Shown: positions 15,272 through 23,738, counted from the stretch's first letter. The stretch is 64,000 bases of DNA from Bosea vaviloviae (GCF_001741865.1 NZ_CP017147.1:3339001-3403000); one strand, 5' to 3'. The notes: generated by a model from the sequence alone, not told the origin. Program-made: numbers and translations.

Positions 15272-16141
15272 ATGGCTTCAGTTTTTTCAGGCCGCGCCGG
15301 GCGACTGGCGGGAATATGGGCGGCTGACCAGGCCCAGAACAATTACAACCAGCAGCAGGGCACGCTTGCCGAGGGGCGCGACAACTCGCTCTCCGCAATC
15401 GATTCCGGGCGGACATCGAGCCTGGCGGCGCTGGGGCAGGGCTATGGCGCCGCCGTTCCCGAATACCAGGCGGCGATCGAGCGCTTCAACCCCTGGACTG
15501 AGGCCGGCAAGAGCGCTCTGACGACCTATCAGAACAGCCTCGGGCAGAACGGCGCCGAGGGCAATGCGGCCGCGGTCGCGCAGTTCCAGGCCTCGCCCGG
15601 CTACCAGTACCAGCTCGACCAGGCGACGGATGCGGTCGCGCGCAAGGCCTCGGCGCTCGGTGCGCTCGGCTCCGGCAACACCATGCAGGCGATCACTGAC
15701 CGCGCCTCGAACCTCGCCAATCAAGAATATGGCGGCTGGCAGGACAGGCTCAACGGCCTGTCGAATACCGGCCTGCAGGCCAGCGGCCAGCAGGCGAACA
15801 TCCAGCAGGGCCTCGGCAATCTCTATGCCCAGCAGGGGCGCGACCAATCGAATGTCTACAGCGACGCGGCGGGCAAGGAGGCCGGGATCCATACCGGCTA
15901 TGCCAACGCGAATGCGGGCGCGCTCGGCAATCTCGGCCAGACCATCATCGGCGCCGGCACCGGCGCGCTGATGGCGGGCCAGACCGCGGCCCAGAACCGG
16001 CTCAATTTCGGGATGAATCTCGGCAAAACGGCCGTGAGCCTGCTCGCCGCCCCGATGACGGGCGGGCTTAGCCTTATGGGCCTCGGCGGCGGTCTTGGCG
16101 GCAACCTTGGCACGACGCCCGGCGCTGGAGGGCTCTACTGA
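15272..16141 (+). CDS. Phage DNA ejection protein (gp7-like)
   Basis: A 289-residue protein rich in Ala, Gly, Gln and Asn. Motifs such as ERFNPWTEAG, FQASPGYQYQLDQATDAVARKASALGALGSGNTMQAITDRASNLANQEYGGWQDRLNGLS occur in injected internal virion proteins of podoviruses. The C-terminus (GAGTGALMAGQTAAQ, LLAAPMTGGLSLMGLGGGLGGNLG) is Gly-rich and amphipathic, compatible with membrane insertion during DNA entry. It overlaps the next gene by one base (TGATG) and stands where P22 has gp14, gp7 and gp20. Confidence 0.75.
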   Translation: MASVFSGRAGRLAGIWAADQAQNNYNQQQGTLAEGRDNSLSAIDSGRTSSLAALGQGYGAAVPEYQAAIERFNPWTEAGKSALTTYQNSLGQNGAEGNAAAVAQFQASPGYQYQLDQATDAVARKASALGALGSGNTMQAITDRASNLANQEYGGWQDRLNGLSNTGLQASGQQANIQQGLGNLYAQQGRDQSNVYSDAAGKEAGIHTGYANANAGALGNLGQTIIGAGTGALMAGQTAAQNRLNFGMNLGKTAVSLLAAPMTGGLSLMGLGGGLGGNLGTTPGAGGLY

Positions 16142-17139
16142 TGGCACAGCCTTGGAATCTCGGACCTCCGGTCGTCGATTTCTCTCCGCTCTCGCAGCTG
16201 GGCGAAGCCTATAACAGCGCCCTCGACCAGTCGCGCAAGCGCCAGGGCCTGGCCAATCTCGGCCAGGGCCTGGACGGTTCGCCCGAGGGCTATCTGAAGG
16301 CCGCCCGGGGCCTGTTCGCGGCCGGCGACGCCAGGGGCGCGGCGAATTTCCTGGCGCTCAGTGAGAAGGCGAGGGCGCGCACGCAAACAAGCGATGAGGA
16401 GGCGAGCAGCCTCATTGCGCCGGGCCCAGCCGTTGCGGACGAACCGCAGGCCGCGCTCGCGCCAGCCACGCCCTCAGTCCCGGCGCAGCGGGCGTTCAAT
16501 CGCCCGGTTCAACTGGCAGAGACTGAAGCAGATACGCAGCGGCTCGAAGCCGAGATGGAGCAGCGCAACCGGTTCGGCTATGGCAACCCCGCTTTGCCGG
16601 CGGGCATGCGCAATAATAATCCCGGCAACATCAAATATGCGGGGAACACCGCCTTTCCCGGCGTTGTCGGGCCGTCCCGGAATACCGACCAGGGCGACCC
16701 GCAAAGCGTGTTCAACTCGCCCGAGGCCGGCATGTCCGCCGCTTACGGCCTGGCCCTGCGCAAATACCAGGGCGGCAAGCGCACGGCCGATGAGCTGATC
16801 GCCGGCCGCAACGGCTGGACGCCGGGCAACAGCGCAGCCGCCGCCAACATCGCGCGCGCCATGGGCCTTGCCCCGGATCAGGATCTCGAGCTCGCCAATC
16901 CGCAGCGGGCGCGGGCCTTCATGCAGGCGCTGATCGCGCAGGAGCATGGCGCGGCCGGCGCTCGCTATCCCGCCGACATGATCCGGTCCGCGGTGAACGG
17001 GGGGCTGGGGGCCGGGCAGCCTGGACAGGGGCAGGAGCAGGGGCCCCGCGCCCAGCCGCAGGCTCGTGAAGGCTCACGCGCCCGCATGCCGGACGGCACG
17101 ATCATCACTTTGCGCAACAATCAGTGGGAGCCGGAATAG
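16141..17139 (+). CDS. Virion ejection protein with peptidoglycan-hydrolase-like domain
   Basis: A 332-residue protein. The N-terminal helical part (FSPLSQLGEAYNSALDQSRKRQGLANLGQG) resembles internal ejection proteins. The central domain from about residue 152 (LPAGMRNNNPGNIKYAG, then FNSPEAGMSAAYGLALRKYQGGKRTADELIAGRNGW) resembles the structural protein P5/lytic domain of virion-associated wall-degrading enzymes, which could open a local hole in peptidoglycan for DNA entry. The C-terminus is Gln/Pro-rich, then RARMPDGTIITLRNNQWEPE. It overlaps the next GTG start by one base. Confidence 0.78.
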   Translation: MAQPWNLGPPVVDFSPLSQLGEAYNSALDQSRKRQGLANLGQGLDGSPEGYLKAARGLFAAGDARGAANFLALSEKARARTQTSDEEASSLIAPGPAVADEPQAALAPATPSVPAQRAFNRPVQLAETEADTQRLEAEMEQRNRFGYGNPALPAGMRNNNPGNIKYAGNTAFPGVVGPSRNTDQGDPQSVFNSPEAGMSAAYGLALRKYQGGKRTADELIAGRNGWTPGNSAAAANIARAMGLAPDQDLELANPQRARAFMQALIAQEHGAAGARYPADMIRSAVNGGLGAGQPGQGQEQGPRAQPQAREGSRARMPDGTIITLRNNQWEPE

Positions 17140-17324
17140 TGGCTGAGCTTCGTCCTTACGAGCCGAGCTGGGGTGACCGGCTTGGCCAACTGCTCATGGG
17201 CGATGGGCGGGTCTCGCCCGTGCGCCGCCGCTTCGTCTCGGGCCTGCTCGGCTCGACGGGGCAAGAGCAGGATGCGAAAAAGTGGGCACCGGTTTTTCGC
17301 AATCGATCCTGCTCTCACTCTTAG
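17139..17324 (+). pseudogene. N-terminal fragment of a DNA ejection protein, ended by a repeat
   Basis: A GTG start overlapping the upstream stop. It reads VAELRPYEPSWGDRLGQLLM, then GDGRVSPVRRRFVSGLLGSTGQ, a pattern I recall from the start of large rhizobial-phage ejection proteins. From about 17273 the sequence is a host-type intergenic repeat that supplies the last ~17 codons (KKWAPVFRNRSCSHS) and the TAG stop. The same reading frame resumes after the repeat at 17403, so this is the 5' piece of a broken gene. Confidence 0.75.
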
Positions 17325-17394
17325 ATGAGAGACGGATTCAGATTTCAGATGGGATCACTTCGTGAGCCCATCTGAAATCATCCGGCTCTCGGGC
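17273..17394. repeat. Intergenic repeat, family E, inside a phage gene
   Basis: Shares CCTGCTCTCACTCTT, GACGGATTCAGATTTCAGAT and CATCTGAAATCATCCGGCTCT with the host copy at 46836-46936 (opposite orientation). It contains a hairpin built on TCAGATGG...CCATCTGA. It interrupts the ejection-protein gene. Confidence 0.85.
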
Positions 17395-17402
17395 AGACCG
17401 GC

Positions 17403-18080
17403 ATGTCGCTCATCGACCTGACGCCGCTGGCTGTGCCGCTCTCCGCCAATCAGGCGTACCGGGACTACCAGGAGGGGAATTACGCAGGCGCCGGGCTGAA
17501 CACGCTCGGGGCCGTTCTAGGTGCGACGTCGGCACTCGCAGCGCTTGGAAAAGGGACGAAAAGCCTAGCGTCCAGAAGCGTTTCGTTGTATGATCCTCCG
17601 GTCAAACCGCCGCGGCCTTTCGCTGCCGATTACCCCGCCGGAGCCCCCGTCGATGCAACCGGAAAACTCACGCAAGATCTGGACGGAAGGCCGCTTACCG
17701 CAAGATATGTCGCCGGCCGAAATTTCGTTGGCGAGGGCGATACCGGGATTCCAGCGTCTGCATATGACGCCATCGGAAAGGAAGGAACGGGCAGATTCCC
17801 TCAGGATGTTGCGGCGCGCGCGATCGGAGGGGATGCGGGACGGTACGTGGTAACGAGAAACCGGCTCTCAGGGAAGGTTGTCGACCGCGCGATCTTCATA
17901 GACAAGAACCTCGATCCCGATACGTATTCCCGCGTCCTTGCGCATGAGATCGGGCATGCTGTTGATGAACTGGCCGGGACCATCCCGAGCACGAATGTCA
18001 AACGCCAGCTTGCGCGGGTCTACAACGATCTGAGCATGCCACCGACCGACCCTCTACGAGCCGCAGACCACCGCCGGTAA
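17403..18080 (+). CDS. Middle piece of ejection protein with HEIGH zinc-protease-like domain
   Basis: A 225-residue open frame, in frame with the 17139 fragment. It begins MSLIDLTPLAVPLSANQAYRDYQEGNYAGAGLNTLGAVLGA, a typical ejection-protein segment. A different domain follows from about residue 60 (LYDPPVKPPRPFAADYP, DATGKLTQDLDGRPLTARYV) ending in VLAHEIGHAVDELAG. HEIGH is a canonical HExxH zinc-binding motif, and the whole resembles phage polyvalent-protein metallopeptidase domains. The last residues (RAADHRR) are out of frame: YEPQTTAGKYAQ continues in the next frame, so one base has probably been lost near 18050. Confidence 0.7.
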   Translation: MSLIDLTPLAVPLSANQAYRDYQEGNYAGAGLNTLGAVLGATSALAALGKGTKSLASRSVSLYDPPVKPPRPFAADYPAGAPVDATGKLTQDLDGRPLTARYVAGRNFVGEGDTGIPASAYDAIGKEGTGRFPQDVAARAIGGDAGRYVVTRNRLSGKVVDRAIFIDKNLDPDTYSRVLAHEIGHAVDELAGTIPSTNVKRQLARVYNDLSMPPTDPLRAADHRR

Positions 18081-18093
18081 GTATGCGCAGACG

Positions 18094-19431
18094 GTGGGCG
18101 AGTTCATCCCCGGTGCCGGACGCTCGCTCGCCAATCAGCTGCGCTATACTGTCGCCCCTGGTATCGCCAGTGAGCGGGCGGGGCAGGCGACGGAGGGAAC
18201 GCCTCTTGAACCGTTTGCGCGCGGAGGCGCGGCAGTGGTGACTGGAGGTCTTGCTGCTCTCGCGACTCGCCCCGCCACAGCGACGACCCTTTCCGCCGGT
18301 CTGCGCGGCGTCGATGAGGCGACCATTACAGCCGCCGGGCAGCTCATGCAGGCGGCTCAAGCGCGCGGCATCGCCTTGACGTGGCCGGAAGCCATCGCGC
18401 AGGCATCCAATGGCGGCGGCAGAGGTCTCATGAACCTTCAGCGCTTCACCGAGGACTCCGTCGGTGGGGCCGATATCATGGGCAACTTCATGGCCCGGCG
18501 CCCCGCGCAGGTCGAGGCGGCGAGCCGGCAGGCATTTGATACCATCGCCCCGCAATCCCAGGCGCCCTCGACCCTCGGTCCCGCCATCGGCCGTGCAGCC
18601 GATGATACGATTCAAGAGGCAACCGGAATCATAGACCGCGCGACGAGCCCGGCTGCGGCCATGCAGCCTGCGCAGATCGGCTCATATGAGGCCGCACTGG
18701 CTCGGCAGGAGGCCTTGCGCCAGCGCTATCTCGAGCCGCTGATGGCTGGCCCGCTTGGGAAGGTTGCCAAGCGCGACATCGAAACGCGCGAGGCGATCGC
18801 GGTGCTGTTCCCGAAGGACCCTCTGGCGGGGAGCGCTCGGGAAATCATGGATACCGTCGGGGCTTTGACGCAGCGAAACGCCATGGCCGCGCGCCAGCTC
18901 GTCCGCGCTCATGTCGAGGGCGTGTTCAATAATGCGACCCGGACGATTCAAGCCAAGCCGAACCAGTTCGTAGGGCCGGACTTCGTCGACGCGCTGAAGG
19001 GAAACTCGCAGCAGGCGCAAAACCTCGCAGCTGCGATCCAGGGCGTCGGCGGCCCGCAACTCCTGCAGGGCTTCGACGAGTTCCTGAAGATCCTGAGCGC
19101 AACCGGCCAGCGCCTGCGCCCCGGCTCGCAAGGCCCCTTCGACAAGCAGATGAACGATACCTTGAAGGGCGGCGGGGGGATCGGAGACGCTACAGAGATG
19201 CTGGTGGCCGGCCGCATCAAATGGCCGAAGAAGGCCACGGAAATCTATGAGCGGTGGCAGTTGGGGCAGAATACGGAAGAGATCGCCCGGCTCATCACCG
19301 ACCCGGCGGGAATCGAGACGTTCAGGCGGCTGGCGAAGGCCGCGCCCGGTTCCACCCAGGCTCAGGTTCTCGCTATCCGGCTGGCTGCCATGGCCGCGCA
19401 GGCCATTGCGGCCGCGCAACCACGAAAATAG
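18094..19431 (+). CDS. C-terminal piece of the broken DNA ejection protein
   Basis: A 445-residue open frame. Its frame is open upstream as LYEPQTTAGKYAQT before the nominal GTG 18094, so it is the continuation of the 17403 frame after a frameshift rather than an independent gene. Features are VGEFIPGAGRSL, a Gly/Ala-rich segment (ARGGAAVVTGGLAALAT), a long helical region and a C-terminal LQQ-type helix (AQVLAIRLAAMAAQAIAAAQ), all usual in large internal virion proteins that cross the inner membrane on infection. Intact, the protein would have exceeded 700 residues. Confidence 0.72.
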   Translation: MGEFIPGAGRSLANQLRYTVAPGIASERAGQATEGTPLEPFARGGAAVVTGGLAALATRPATATTLSAGLRGVDEATITAAGQLMQAAQARGIALTWPEAIAQASNGGGRGLMNLQRFTEDSVGGADIMGNFMARRPAQVEAASRQAFDTIAPQSQAPSTLGPAIGRAADDTIQEATGIIDRATSPAAAMQPAQIGSYEAALARQEALRQRYLEPLMAGPLGKVAKRDIETREAIAVLFPKDPLAGSAREIMDTVGALTQRNAMAARQLVRAHVEGVFNNATRTIQAKPNQFVGPDFVDALKGNSQQAQNLAAAIQGVGGPQLLQGFDEFLKILSATGQRLRPGSQGPFDKQMNDTLKGGGGIGDATEMLVAGRIKWPKKATEIYERWQLGQNTEEIARLITDPAGIETFRRLAKAAPGSTQAQVLAIRLAAMAAQAIAAAQPRK

Positions 19432-19443
19432 GCTCATGCTGAG

Positions 19444-19596
19444 ATGACCGCACCGGTGCAGGCCGCAGAGTTGCCGATCGGGACGCCTTTGATCTTCGAC
19501 CACGCCCAACCCGTGGTGATCCGGGTCGCCAGGCCGAAACAGGCGAATCCAAAATGCCCTCACCGTTCATTTAGCGATCCTGCCGCAGGTGCGTGA
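19444..19596 (+). CDS. Small phage protein (50 aa)
   Basis: A short open frame, ATG 19444 to TGA 19596: MTAPVQAAELPIGTPLIFDH, then AQPVVIRVARPKQANPKCPH. The 'LPIGTPLIFDH..PVVIRVARP' pattern recalls a small protein encoded after ejection genes in rhizobial phages. Its last nine codons overlap the 3' end of the reverse-strand membrane-protein gene, so the natural C-terminus may have been altered by that insertion. Confidence 0.45.
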   Translation: MTAPVQAAELPIGTPLIFDHAQPVVIRVARPKQANPKCPHRSFSDPAAGA

Positions 19597-20059
19597 GGGA
19601 GCCGGGGGGGCGGGGGCTTTCCGCAATCCTCTCGACCTCTGGTTCTGGCGCAGCAGACGCGTTTGACTTCCGAACGGTGAAGCTGTGCCATAACGCCAAG
19701 GCGGTGGCCCAGATTAGTCCAAGAAGCGCGAATACAACAACTGGACCGAACAAGTTCGAGCGGACGTCACCTGTCCGGTATAGCGAGAGCACGCTGGCGG
19801 CGAAGGCAGCAACGACGACAGCCAGGAGCAGGCTCGCAAAAACCCGGCGCCCCCAGCGCCCGATGCCTCGAAAATGCAAAGGGGCATCCCGGAAGACCAT
19901 AACTGCGGCGGTATAGGCGGCGGCCACCATAACCGAAACCAGAACAAACGCCCCGACGTGCGGTTCCTCGCCTGTTTTGGCGGCGATCGAGGCCAGCAGC
20001 CAGAACGTTCCGCAGAAGAGTCCCGCCTGCGGCAGATACCAGATCAGCAATCGTTTCAT
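19571..20059 (-). CDS. Small integral membrane protein (reverse-strand cargo)
   Basis: A 162-residue protein with four predicted membrane helices at about residues 5-25 (LIWYLPQAGLFCGTFWLLAS), 36-56 (GAFVLVSVMVAAAYTAAVMVF), 72-91 (VFASLLLAVVVAAFAASVL) and 104-123 (FGPVVVFALLGLIWATALAL), and a charged Pro-rich cytoplasmic tail. No family is recognised. It is antisense to the virion genes and lies between the ejection-protein and tailspike blocks. Possible roles include superinfection exclusion, but nothing in the sequence proves it. Confidence 0.7.
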   Translation of the reverse strand: MKRLLIWYLPQAGLFCGTFWLLASIAAKTGEEPHVGAFVLVSVMVAAAYTAAVMVFRDAPLHFRGIGRWGRRVFASLLLAVVVAAFAASVLSLYRTGDVRSNLFGPVVVFALLGLIWATALALWHSFTVRKSNASAAPEPEVERIAESPRPPGSLTHLRQDR

Positions 20060-20073
20060 CTCAGGAGAATACC

Positions 20074-20403
20074 ATGTCAGTGCGCCTCACCCTCAGGCTT
20101 CACTGCGAGCAGGACTACGTCATCGACTGCACTGCGGAGGGCCTGCAAGGCGTTGCGATTGTCTTGGAGCTGGCAGACGATGTGAACGGAGGGGGCGACA
20201 CCGCCACCCTTGAGAGCAACGGGCCGGTTCATTGCCAAGATGAGGTGATAGATACCCCCGTCATGGCGGATACCGGTTATGCCGTCGAAGGGCAGGAACG
20301 GGGTGCCATTATCGATCGCAAGCGGGGCAGCCTCAGCGCCCTTGGCAGGAACTTCGCTCAAGAAAGCTACTCCGAATTCACGGGCTTCAGGCAAGCCGGC
20401 TGA
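20074..20403 (+). CDS. Hypothetical phage protein (strand uncertain)
   Basis: A 109-residue frame with a good Shine-Dalgarno (AGGAGAATACCATG) and in the direction of the virion genes: MSVRLTLRLHCEQDYVIDCTAEGL, then VAIVLELADDVNGGGD. An equally open reverse frame (20077-20526, 149 codons) covers the same bases and would form an operon with the 19571-20059 gene. By my count third-position GC favours the forward frame only slightly (about 72% against 67%). The forward gene is preferred for its Shine-Dalgarno and because a terminator lies after it. Confidence 0.45.
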   Translation: MSVRLTLRLHCEQDYVIDCTAEGLQGVAIVLELADDVNGGGDTATLESNGPVHCQDEVIDTPVMADTGYAVEGQERGAIIDRKRGSLSALGRNFAQESYSEFTGFRQAG

Positions 20404-20483
20404 TCCTGCCGCAAGGTAGGGCGCGGAGTCCACGGCAAACGCCACCAATTCCCCGGCTGTTTCAGTCAATCCAAGCCCACCCC

Positions 20484-20509
20484 AAGCCGCCCTCACCGGG
20501 CGGCTTTTT
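20484..20509 (+). terminator. Terminator before the tailspike operon
   Basis: AAGCCGCC...GGCGGC followed by TTTTT, then directly GAGGAG and the ATG at 20525. It has the same design as the terminator at 7524-7546. Confidence 0.7.
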
Positions 20510-20524
20510 CCATGAGGAGCCGCC

Positions 20525-20863
20525 ATGGCCGGCGCTGCCTATCAGGTCAATGTTTCCGCGACCGATGACGAGACCTTCGCATTCACCTGCGAGTGGACGC
20601 TCGCGGACGGTTCCGATTTCCCATGGGCGGACTATGCTTACGCCTATGAGCTGAAGCGCGAGAGGCGCCCGGTCCTCTCGCTGACCAGCAGTGACGGCCT
20701 GGCTGTCGACGCGAGCGAAAACACCATCACCTTTCAGCCGCCTGAGGCGATGCGCCTTTGCGCCGGTCGATACCGGCATGGCTGCCGCATCACCCACACC
20801 GCGACCGGCAAGACGATCCAGGTCTTCGACGGTTTTGTCACCATTACCGAGGGGAATTTCTGA
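20525..20863 (+). CDS. Small phage protein upstream of tailspike
   Basis: A 112-residue beta-rich protein: AAYQVNVSATDDETFAFTCEW, then ELKRERRPVLSLTSSDGLAVDASENTITFQPP and CRITHTATGKTIQVFDGFVTITEGNF. The alternating strand pattern suggests an immunoglobulin-like or baseplate-type sandwich. GAGGAG lies 6 bases before the ATG. Its stop overlaps the tailspike start by one base (TGATG), so it is probably a tail attachment or spike-partner protein (inference). Confidence 0.65.
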   Translation: MAGAAYQVNVSATDDETFAFTCEWTLADGSDFPWADYAYAYELKRERRPVLSLTSSDGLAVDASENTITFQPPEAMRLCAGRYRHGCRITHTATGKTIQVFDGFVTITEGNF

Positions 20864-22566
20864 TGCCCGATGTCAGCATTGTCGCGCGAGGGCCGTCCTC
20901 GCTGAAAATGCGGTTTCGCCCCGGCCTTGTCGGGCCGCCCCTGGCTGAAGACGACTTCGCCACGCAAGCAGAGGCGGAAGCCGGGACCGATGCCGAGAAG
21001 GTCATGTCCCCGCTGCGGGCGGCTCAGCAGACGACGGCCCGACTAGCCAGCCAAGCGGTCGCGGAGGCCGGCGCGGACAACGACAAACTGATGTCGTCGC
21101 TGCGGACGGCTCAGCAGACGACGGCCCGGCTCGCTAGTCAGGCAGTCGCCGAGGCTGGAACAGACAACGATAAGCTGACGTCGCCGCTGCGGACGAAGCA
21201 GCAGATCGATGCTCGACTGGCGGTCGATGCGGATTCCGAGGCACTGACGGACACAGCAAAGCTGATGGTCCCCGCGCAAGTGCGCGTCGCAATTGAGCGG
21301 GCCGAATTCAGCTACGAGGATATGGCGCACCCGGCGACGCTGAGCGATATCATCCAGCGGACGGGGAGCACGCCTCTTTTCGAAGGCGCCGCCGCAGCAG
21401 ATGCCAATCATGCCTCCGCGATCAATTCCTGTATTGACCGCGTCATCACGAATGGCGGTGGTATCGCATGGCTCCCGCCAATTGCTCCGGGGGTGGATTG
21501 GAAAATTGGCGGTCCTATCTACGGCCACAAGACAGGCGTGACTGGATCGCGCGTGAAGATCCAAGGCGTCGGTCAGCAGGCTAGGCTTAAAGTCACAGCT
21601 GCTGGTGGTGATGTGTTCGTTGTCGGGGACGGCACAAATCCGGTCTACTACGTCTACCTTCGCGATCTATACATCTACCGGGATTCCCAGCCATCCGGCC
21701 AACGAGACGTTGTTTTCACGCACGCCAATATCTGCGAGGTGCACAATTTCATCTCGGATGGATCAGTCGAAGGTGTCAGAGTCGAGCATGGCAATTCGAT
21801 TTATTTCAACCGTTGCCACATCAATATGCCCTATGCTGTCACCGGCATAGGCGCTCGTGTCGTTAGCAGTCCAGCGACGGCTTATCGAACCGATATCGTC
21901 GTCTTTGACGAGTTTACGGTGCAGGCAAACTGCGCGGGCTCTCACGGCCTCGTCATTAGCGGCCGTGTGGCCGGCGTGCATACGAACGGATTTTATGCGC
22001 TCGGTGTGAAACGCGGCCTTCAAATGATTTCCACCTCGACGGCGCTGGCTGATTTGCCGTCATTTTGCGCCTTCTACAAGTTCGAGGTTGACCGCGCGAC
22101 GGAAGCCGCCGCGGTGTTGGATCGCGGCTTCCGTACCGAGTTCCACCGTTGCGATATCAGCAACACCTCTGGTGCGGTTGGGCAGGGAGGCGCGGACACC
22201 GCAGCCGTGTTTGTGGGAGAGAATATGCTCGACACCAAGTTTATTGGCGGTCGGATCACCAATTGCCAGCGTCAGGCTGTGGACGAAAGTGGCAAGCGGA
22301 CGCAATACATTGGCACCACATTCAGCGACATGTCGAAAGCGGGAGCAGGCAGCTACTCAGCTGTTCTCCTTAATCCGACCGCGCGCGGCTTCAAATTCAT
22401 CGGGTGCGATTTCGATTGTTCTAGCCGGGCAGCGTATGCACTCAGCATCAACGCCGCTGCGAAAAACGGGATCATCAAGGATAACACTTATCGCGACGTG
22501 GTTACGGCCTTCAACACCGGGACTGGGACCAATGTCACCATGGCGGACAATGTGAACGATACTTGA
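20863..22566 (+). CDS. Tailspike / tail fibre protein with beta-helix
   Basis: A 567-residue host-recognition protein. Residues 25-145 hold four imperfect copies of a fibre repeat (AEAEAGTDAEKVMSPLRAAQ, AVAEAGADNDKLMSSLRTAQ, AVAEAGTDNDKLTSPLRTKQ, ADSEALTDTAKLMVPAQVRV) that form the shaft. From about residue 165 the sequence shows short repeated strands of a right-handed beta-helix (VYYVYLRDLYIYRDSQ, CEVHNFISDGSVEGVRVEHGN, FIGGRITNCQRQAV, KFIGCDFDCSSRAAY), as in polysaccharide-degrading tailspikes. The start at 20863 overlaps the upstream stop. The receptor is not predictable but is likely surface glycan. Confidence 0.85.
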   Translation: MPDVSIVARGPSSLKMRFRPGLVGPPLAEDDFATQAEAEAGTDAEKVMSPLRAAQQTTARLASQAVAEAGADNDKLMSSLRTAQQTTARLASQAVAEAGTDNDKLTSPLRTKQQIDARLAVDADSEALTDTAKLMVPAQVRVAIERAEFSYEDMAHPATLSDIIQRTGSTPLFEGAAAADANHASAINSCIDRVITNGGGIAWLPPIAPGVDWKIGGPIYGHKTGVTGSRVKIQGVGQQARLKVTAAGGDVFVVGDGTNPVYYVYLRDLYIYRDSQPSGQRDVVFTHANICEVHNFISDGSVEGVRVEHGNSIYFNRCHINMPYAVTGIGARVVSSPATAYRTDIVVFDEFTVQANCAGSHGLVISGRVAGVHTNGFYALGVKRGLQMISTSTALADLPSFCAFYKFEVDRATEAAAVLDRGFRTEFHRCDISNTSGAVGQGGADTAAVFVGENMLDTKFIGGRITNCQRQAVDESGKRTQYIGTTFSDMSKAGAGSYSAVLLNPTARGFKFIGCDFDCSSRAAYALSINAAAKNGIIKDNTYRDVVTAFNTGTGTNVTMADNVNDT

Positions 22567-22635
22567 AGCGGCGTCCCAAGAGCGCTACGCAGAGGGGGCA
22601 CTCGATGGATTGAGGAGTATGCTGCAAACACACCG

Positions 22636-22866
22636 TTGCCCGATGCGGATTTCTACCGATCGCAATCGCCCCGATTTTTCCATGGCCTGCATTCCTTCGA
22701 GCCGTGGCTGAATGGAAAATCGCTGGATGGGTGCGTCTTTCTGGACGAGGAGACCGGCCTCGCGCGCACCGAGATTAAAGACGATGATGGCGCGACCGTC
22801 GTCCAGAAGCTTCGCGGTGTTGCGGAGCTGCACCCTCGCCGGAAGCTGAGGCTGGTACGGAGCTGA
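22636..22866 (+). CDS. Hypothetical protein after the tailspike
   Basis: A frame of 76 codons (from TTG 22636) reading PDADFYRSQSPRFFHGLHSF, then NGKSLDGCVFLDEETGLARTEIKDDDGATVVQKLRGVAEL. It is open upstream, in frame with the tailspike, as GTRWIEEYAANTP, right back to the tailspike stop codon. It looks protein-like, with a compact acidic C-terminus, but has no clear start or Shine-Dalgarno. It may be a small virion gene or the severed end of a longer one. Confidence is moderate only. Confidence 0.5.
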   Translation: MPDADFYRSQSPRFFHGLHSFEPWLNGKSLDGCVFLDEETGLARTEIKDDDGATVVQKLRGVAELHPRRKLRLVRS

Positions 22867-22967
22867 CCATGGACCAGCGTTCGCGCTTTTGAGTCGGATC
22901 AATCTAGCAAATCACAAACGCTCACGATACGAACGATCGAGCAGGATCGTACCGAGAGCGTGTGCAG

Positions 22968-23720
22968 ATGGCGAATAAGTTTCTGACCCGAGAGCAGGCA
23001 CCTAAAACGATAAGCTGCAAACTCTGCGGGAATCCATCAGAGCTTCAGTTCGGCCTTCCCTACAACAAACGCGCCAACCACCCTATTCCTGATGAGCCGG
23101 ATGATTGCTGGTATTATCAGTGCTCTCACTGCAATTTTCTATTCACGCCGGCGCTGGACGAAAACGACCACACCGAGATCTACGACGACACCTACTGGAA
23201 CAATCAGGATCCTGACTGGTATGGCCGCGTCACCGAGACATTTCGCCTGGTCGCTCTAGCCAACGAGCTTTTGCATAAACGCCTCGACGAGATCGAGATC
23301 CTTGATTTCGGCTGCGGCATCGGCGGCTTCCTGGATATGAGCCACCGCAGCCTTGGCCTGAAGACCTGGGGAACGGACATCATCCCGCCAAAGGTCGGCA
23401 AGGAGTGGTTCCTGCCGGATCTCGGAGACAAGAAGTTCGATGTCATCACCGCCTGCGAGGTGGTCGAGCATCTACCGGATCCGCGGAAGATTTTCGATTT
23501 CATCCGGGCTCATCTCAAGTCACCGGGCGTCTTCGCTTTCCAGACCGCTCAATGGGATCCCGCGTCCCTCGATCGCGACTGGTGGTATCTCGGCCCTCAC
23601 AACGGGCACATCAGCCTCTACAGCCGAGAGGGCCTGACGCATGTCTTCAACGACATGGGCGGCGTCGACCGGCGGTTGTGGAACAACTATGCCGGGCTCC
23701 AAGCTTGGCTTTTCAAGTAG
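22968..23720 (+). CDS. Class I SAM-dependent methyltransferase with zinc-ribbon N-terminus
   Basis: A 250-residue protein. Cys17-x2-Cys20 (CKLC) and Cys52-x2-Cys55 (CSHC) form a zinc ribbon. A Rossmann methyltransferase follows, with DFGCGIGGFLD at 113-123 (SAM binding) and FDVITACEVVEHLPDP (motif II region). The layout matches methyltransferases that act on sugars in surface glycan pathways. It lies between the tailspike and a sulfotransferase-like gene, so it may modify host surface glycan (inference). Its 3' end and following palindrome are echoed before the 25265 gene. Confidence 0.82.
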   Translation: MANKFLTREQAPKTISCKLCGNPSELQFGLPYNKRANHPIPDEPDDCWYYQCSHCNFLFTPALDENDHTEIYDDTYWNNQDPDWYGRVTETFRLVALANELLHKRLDEIEILDFGCGIGGFLDMSHRSLGLKTWGTDIIPPKVGKEWFLPDLGDKKFDVITACEVVEHLPDPRKIFDFIRAHLKSPGVFAFQTAQWDPASLDRDWWYLGPHNGHISLYSREGLTHVFNDMGGVDRRLWNNYAGLQAWLFK

Positions 23721-23738
23721 CGTTCAGGCGGCGCGGCA

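Noticed and set aside
20077..20526. Reverse-strand 149-codon gene
   Set aside because: It covers the forward 20074 gene, starts inside a terminator hairpin and has slightly lower third-position GC; kept as an alternative only.
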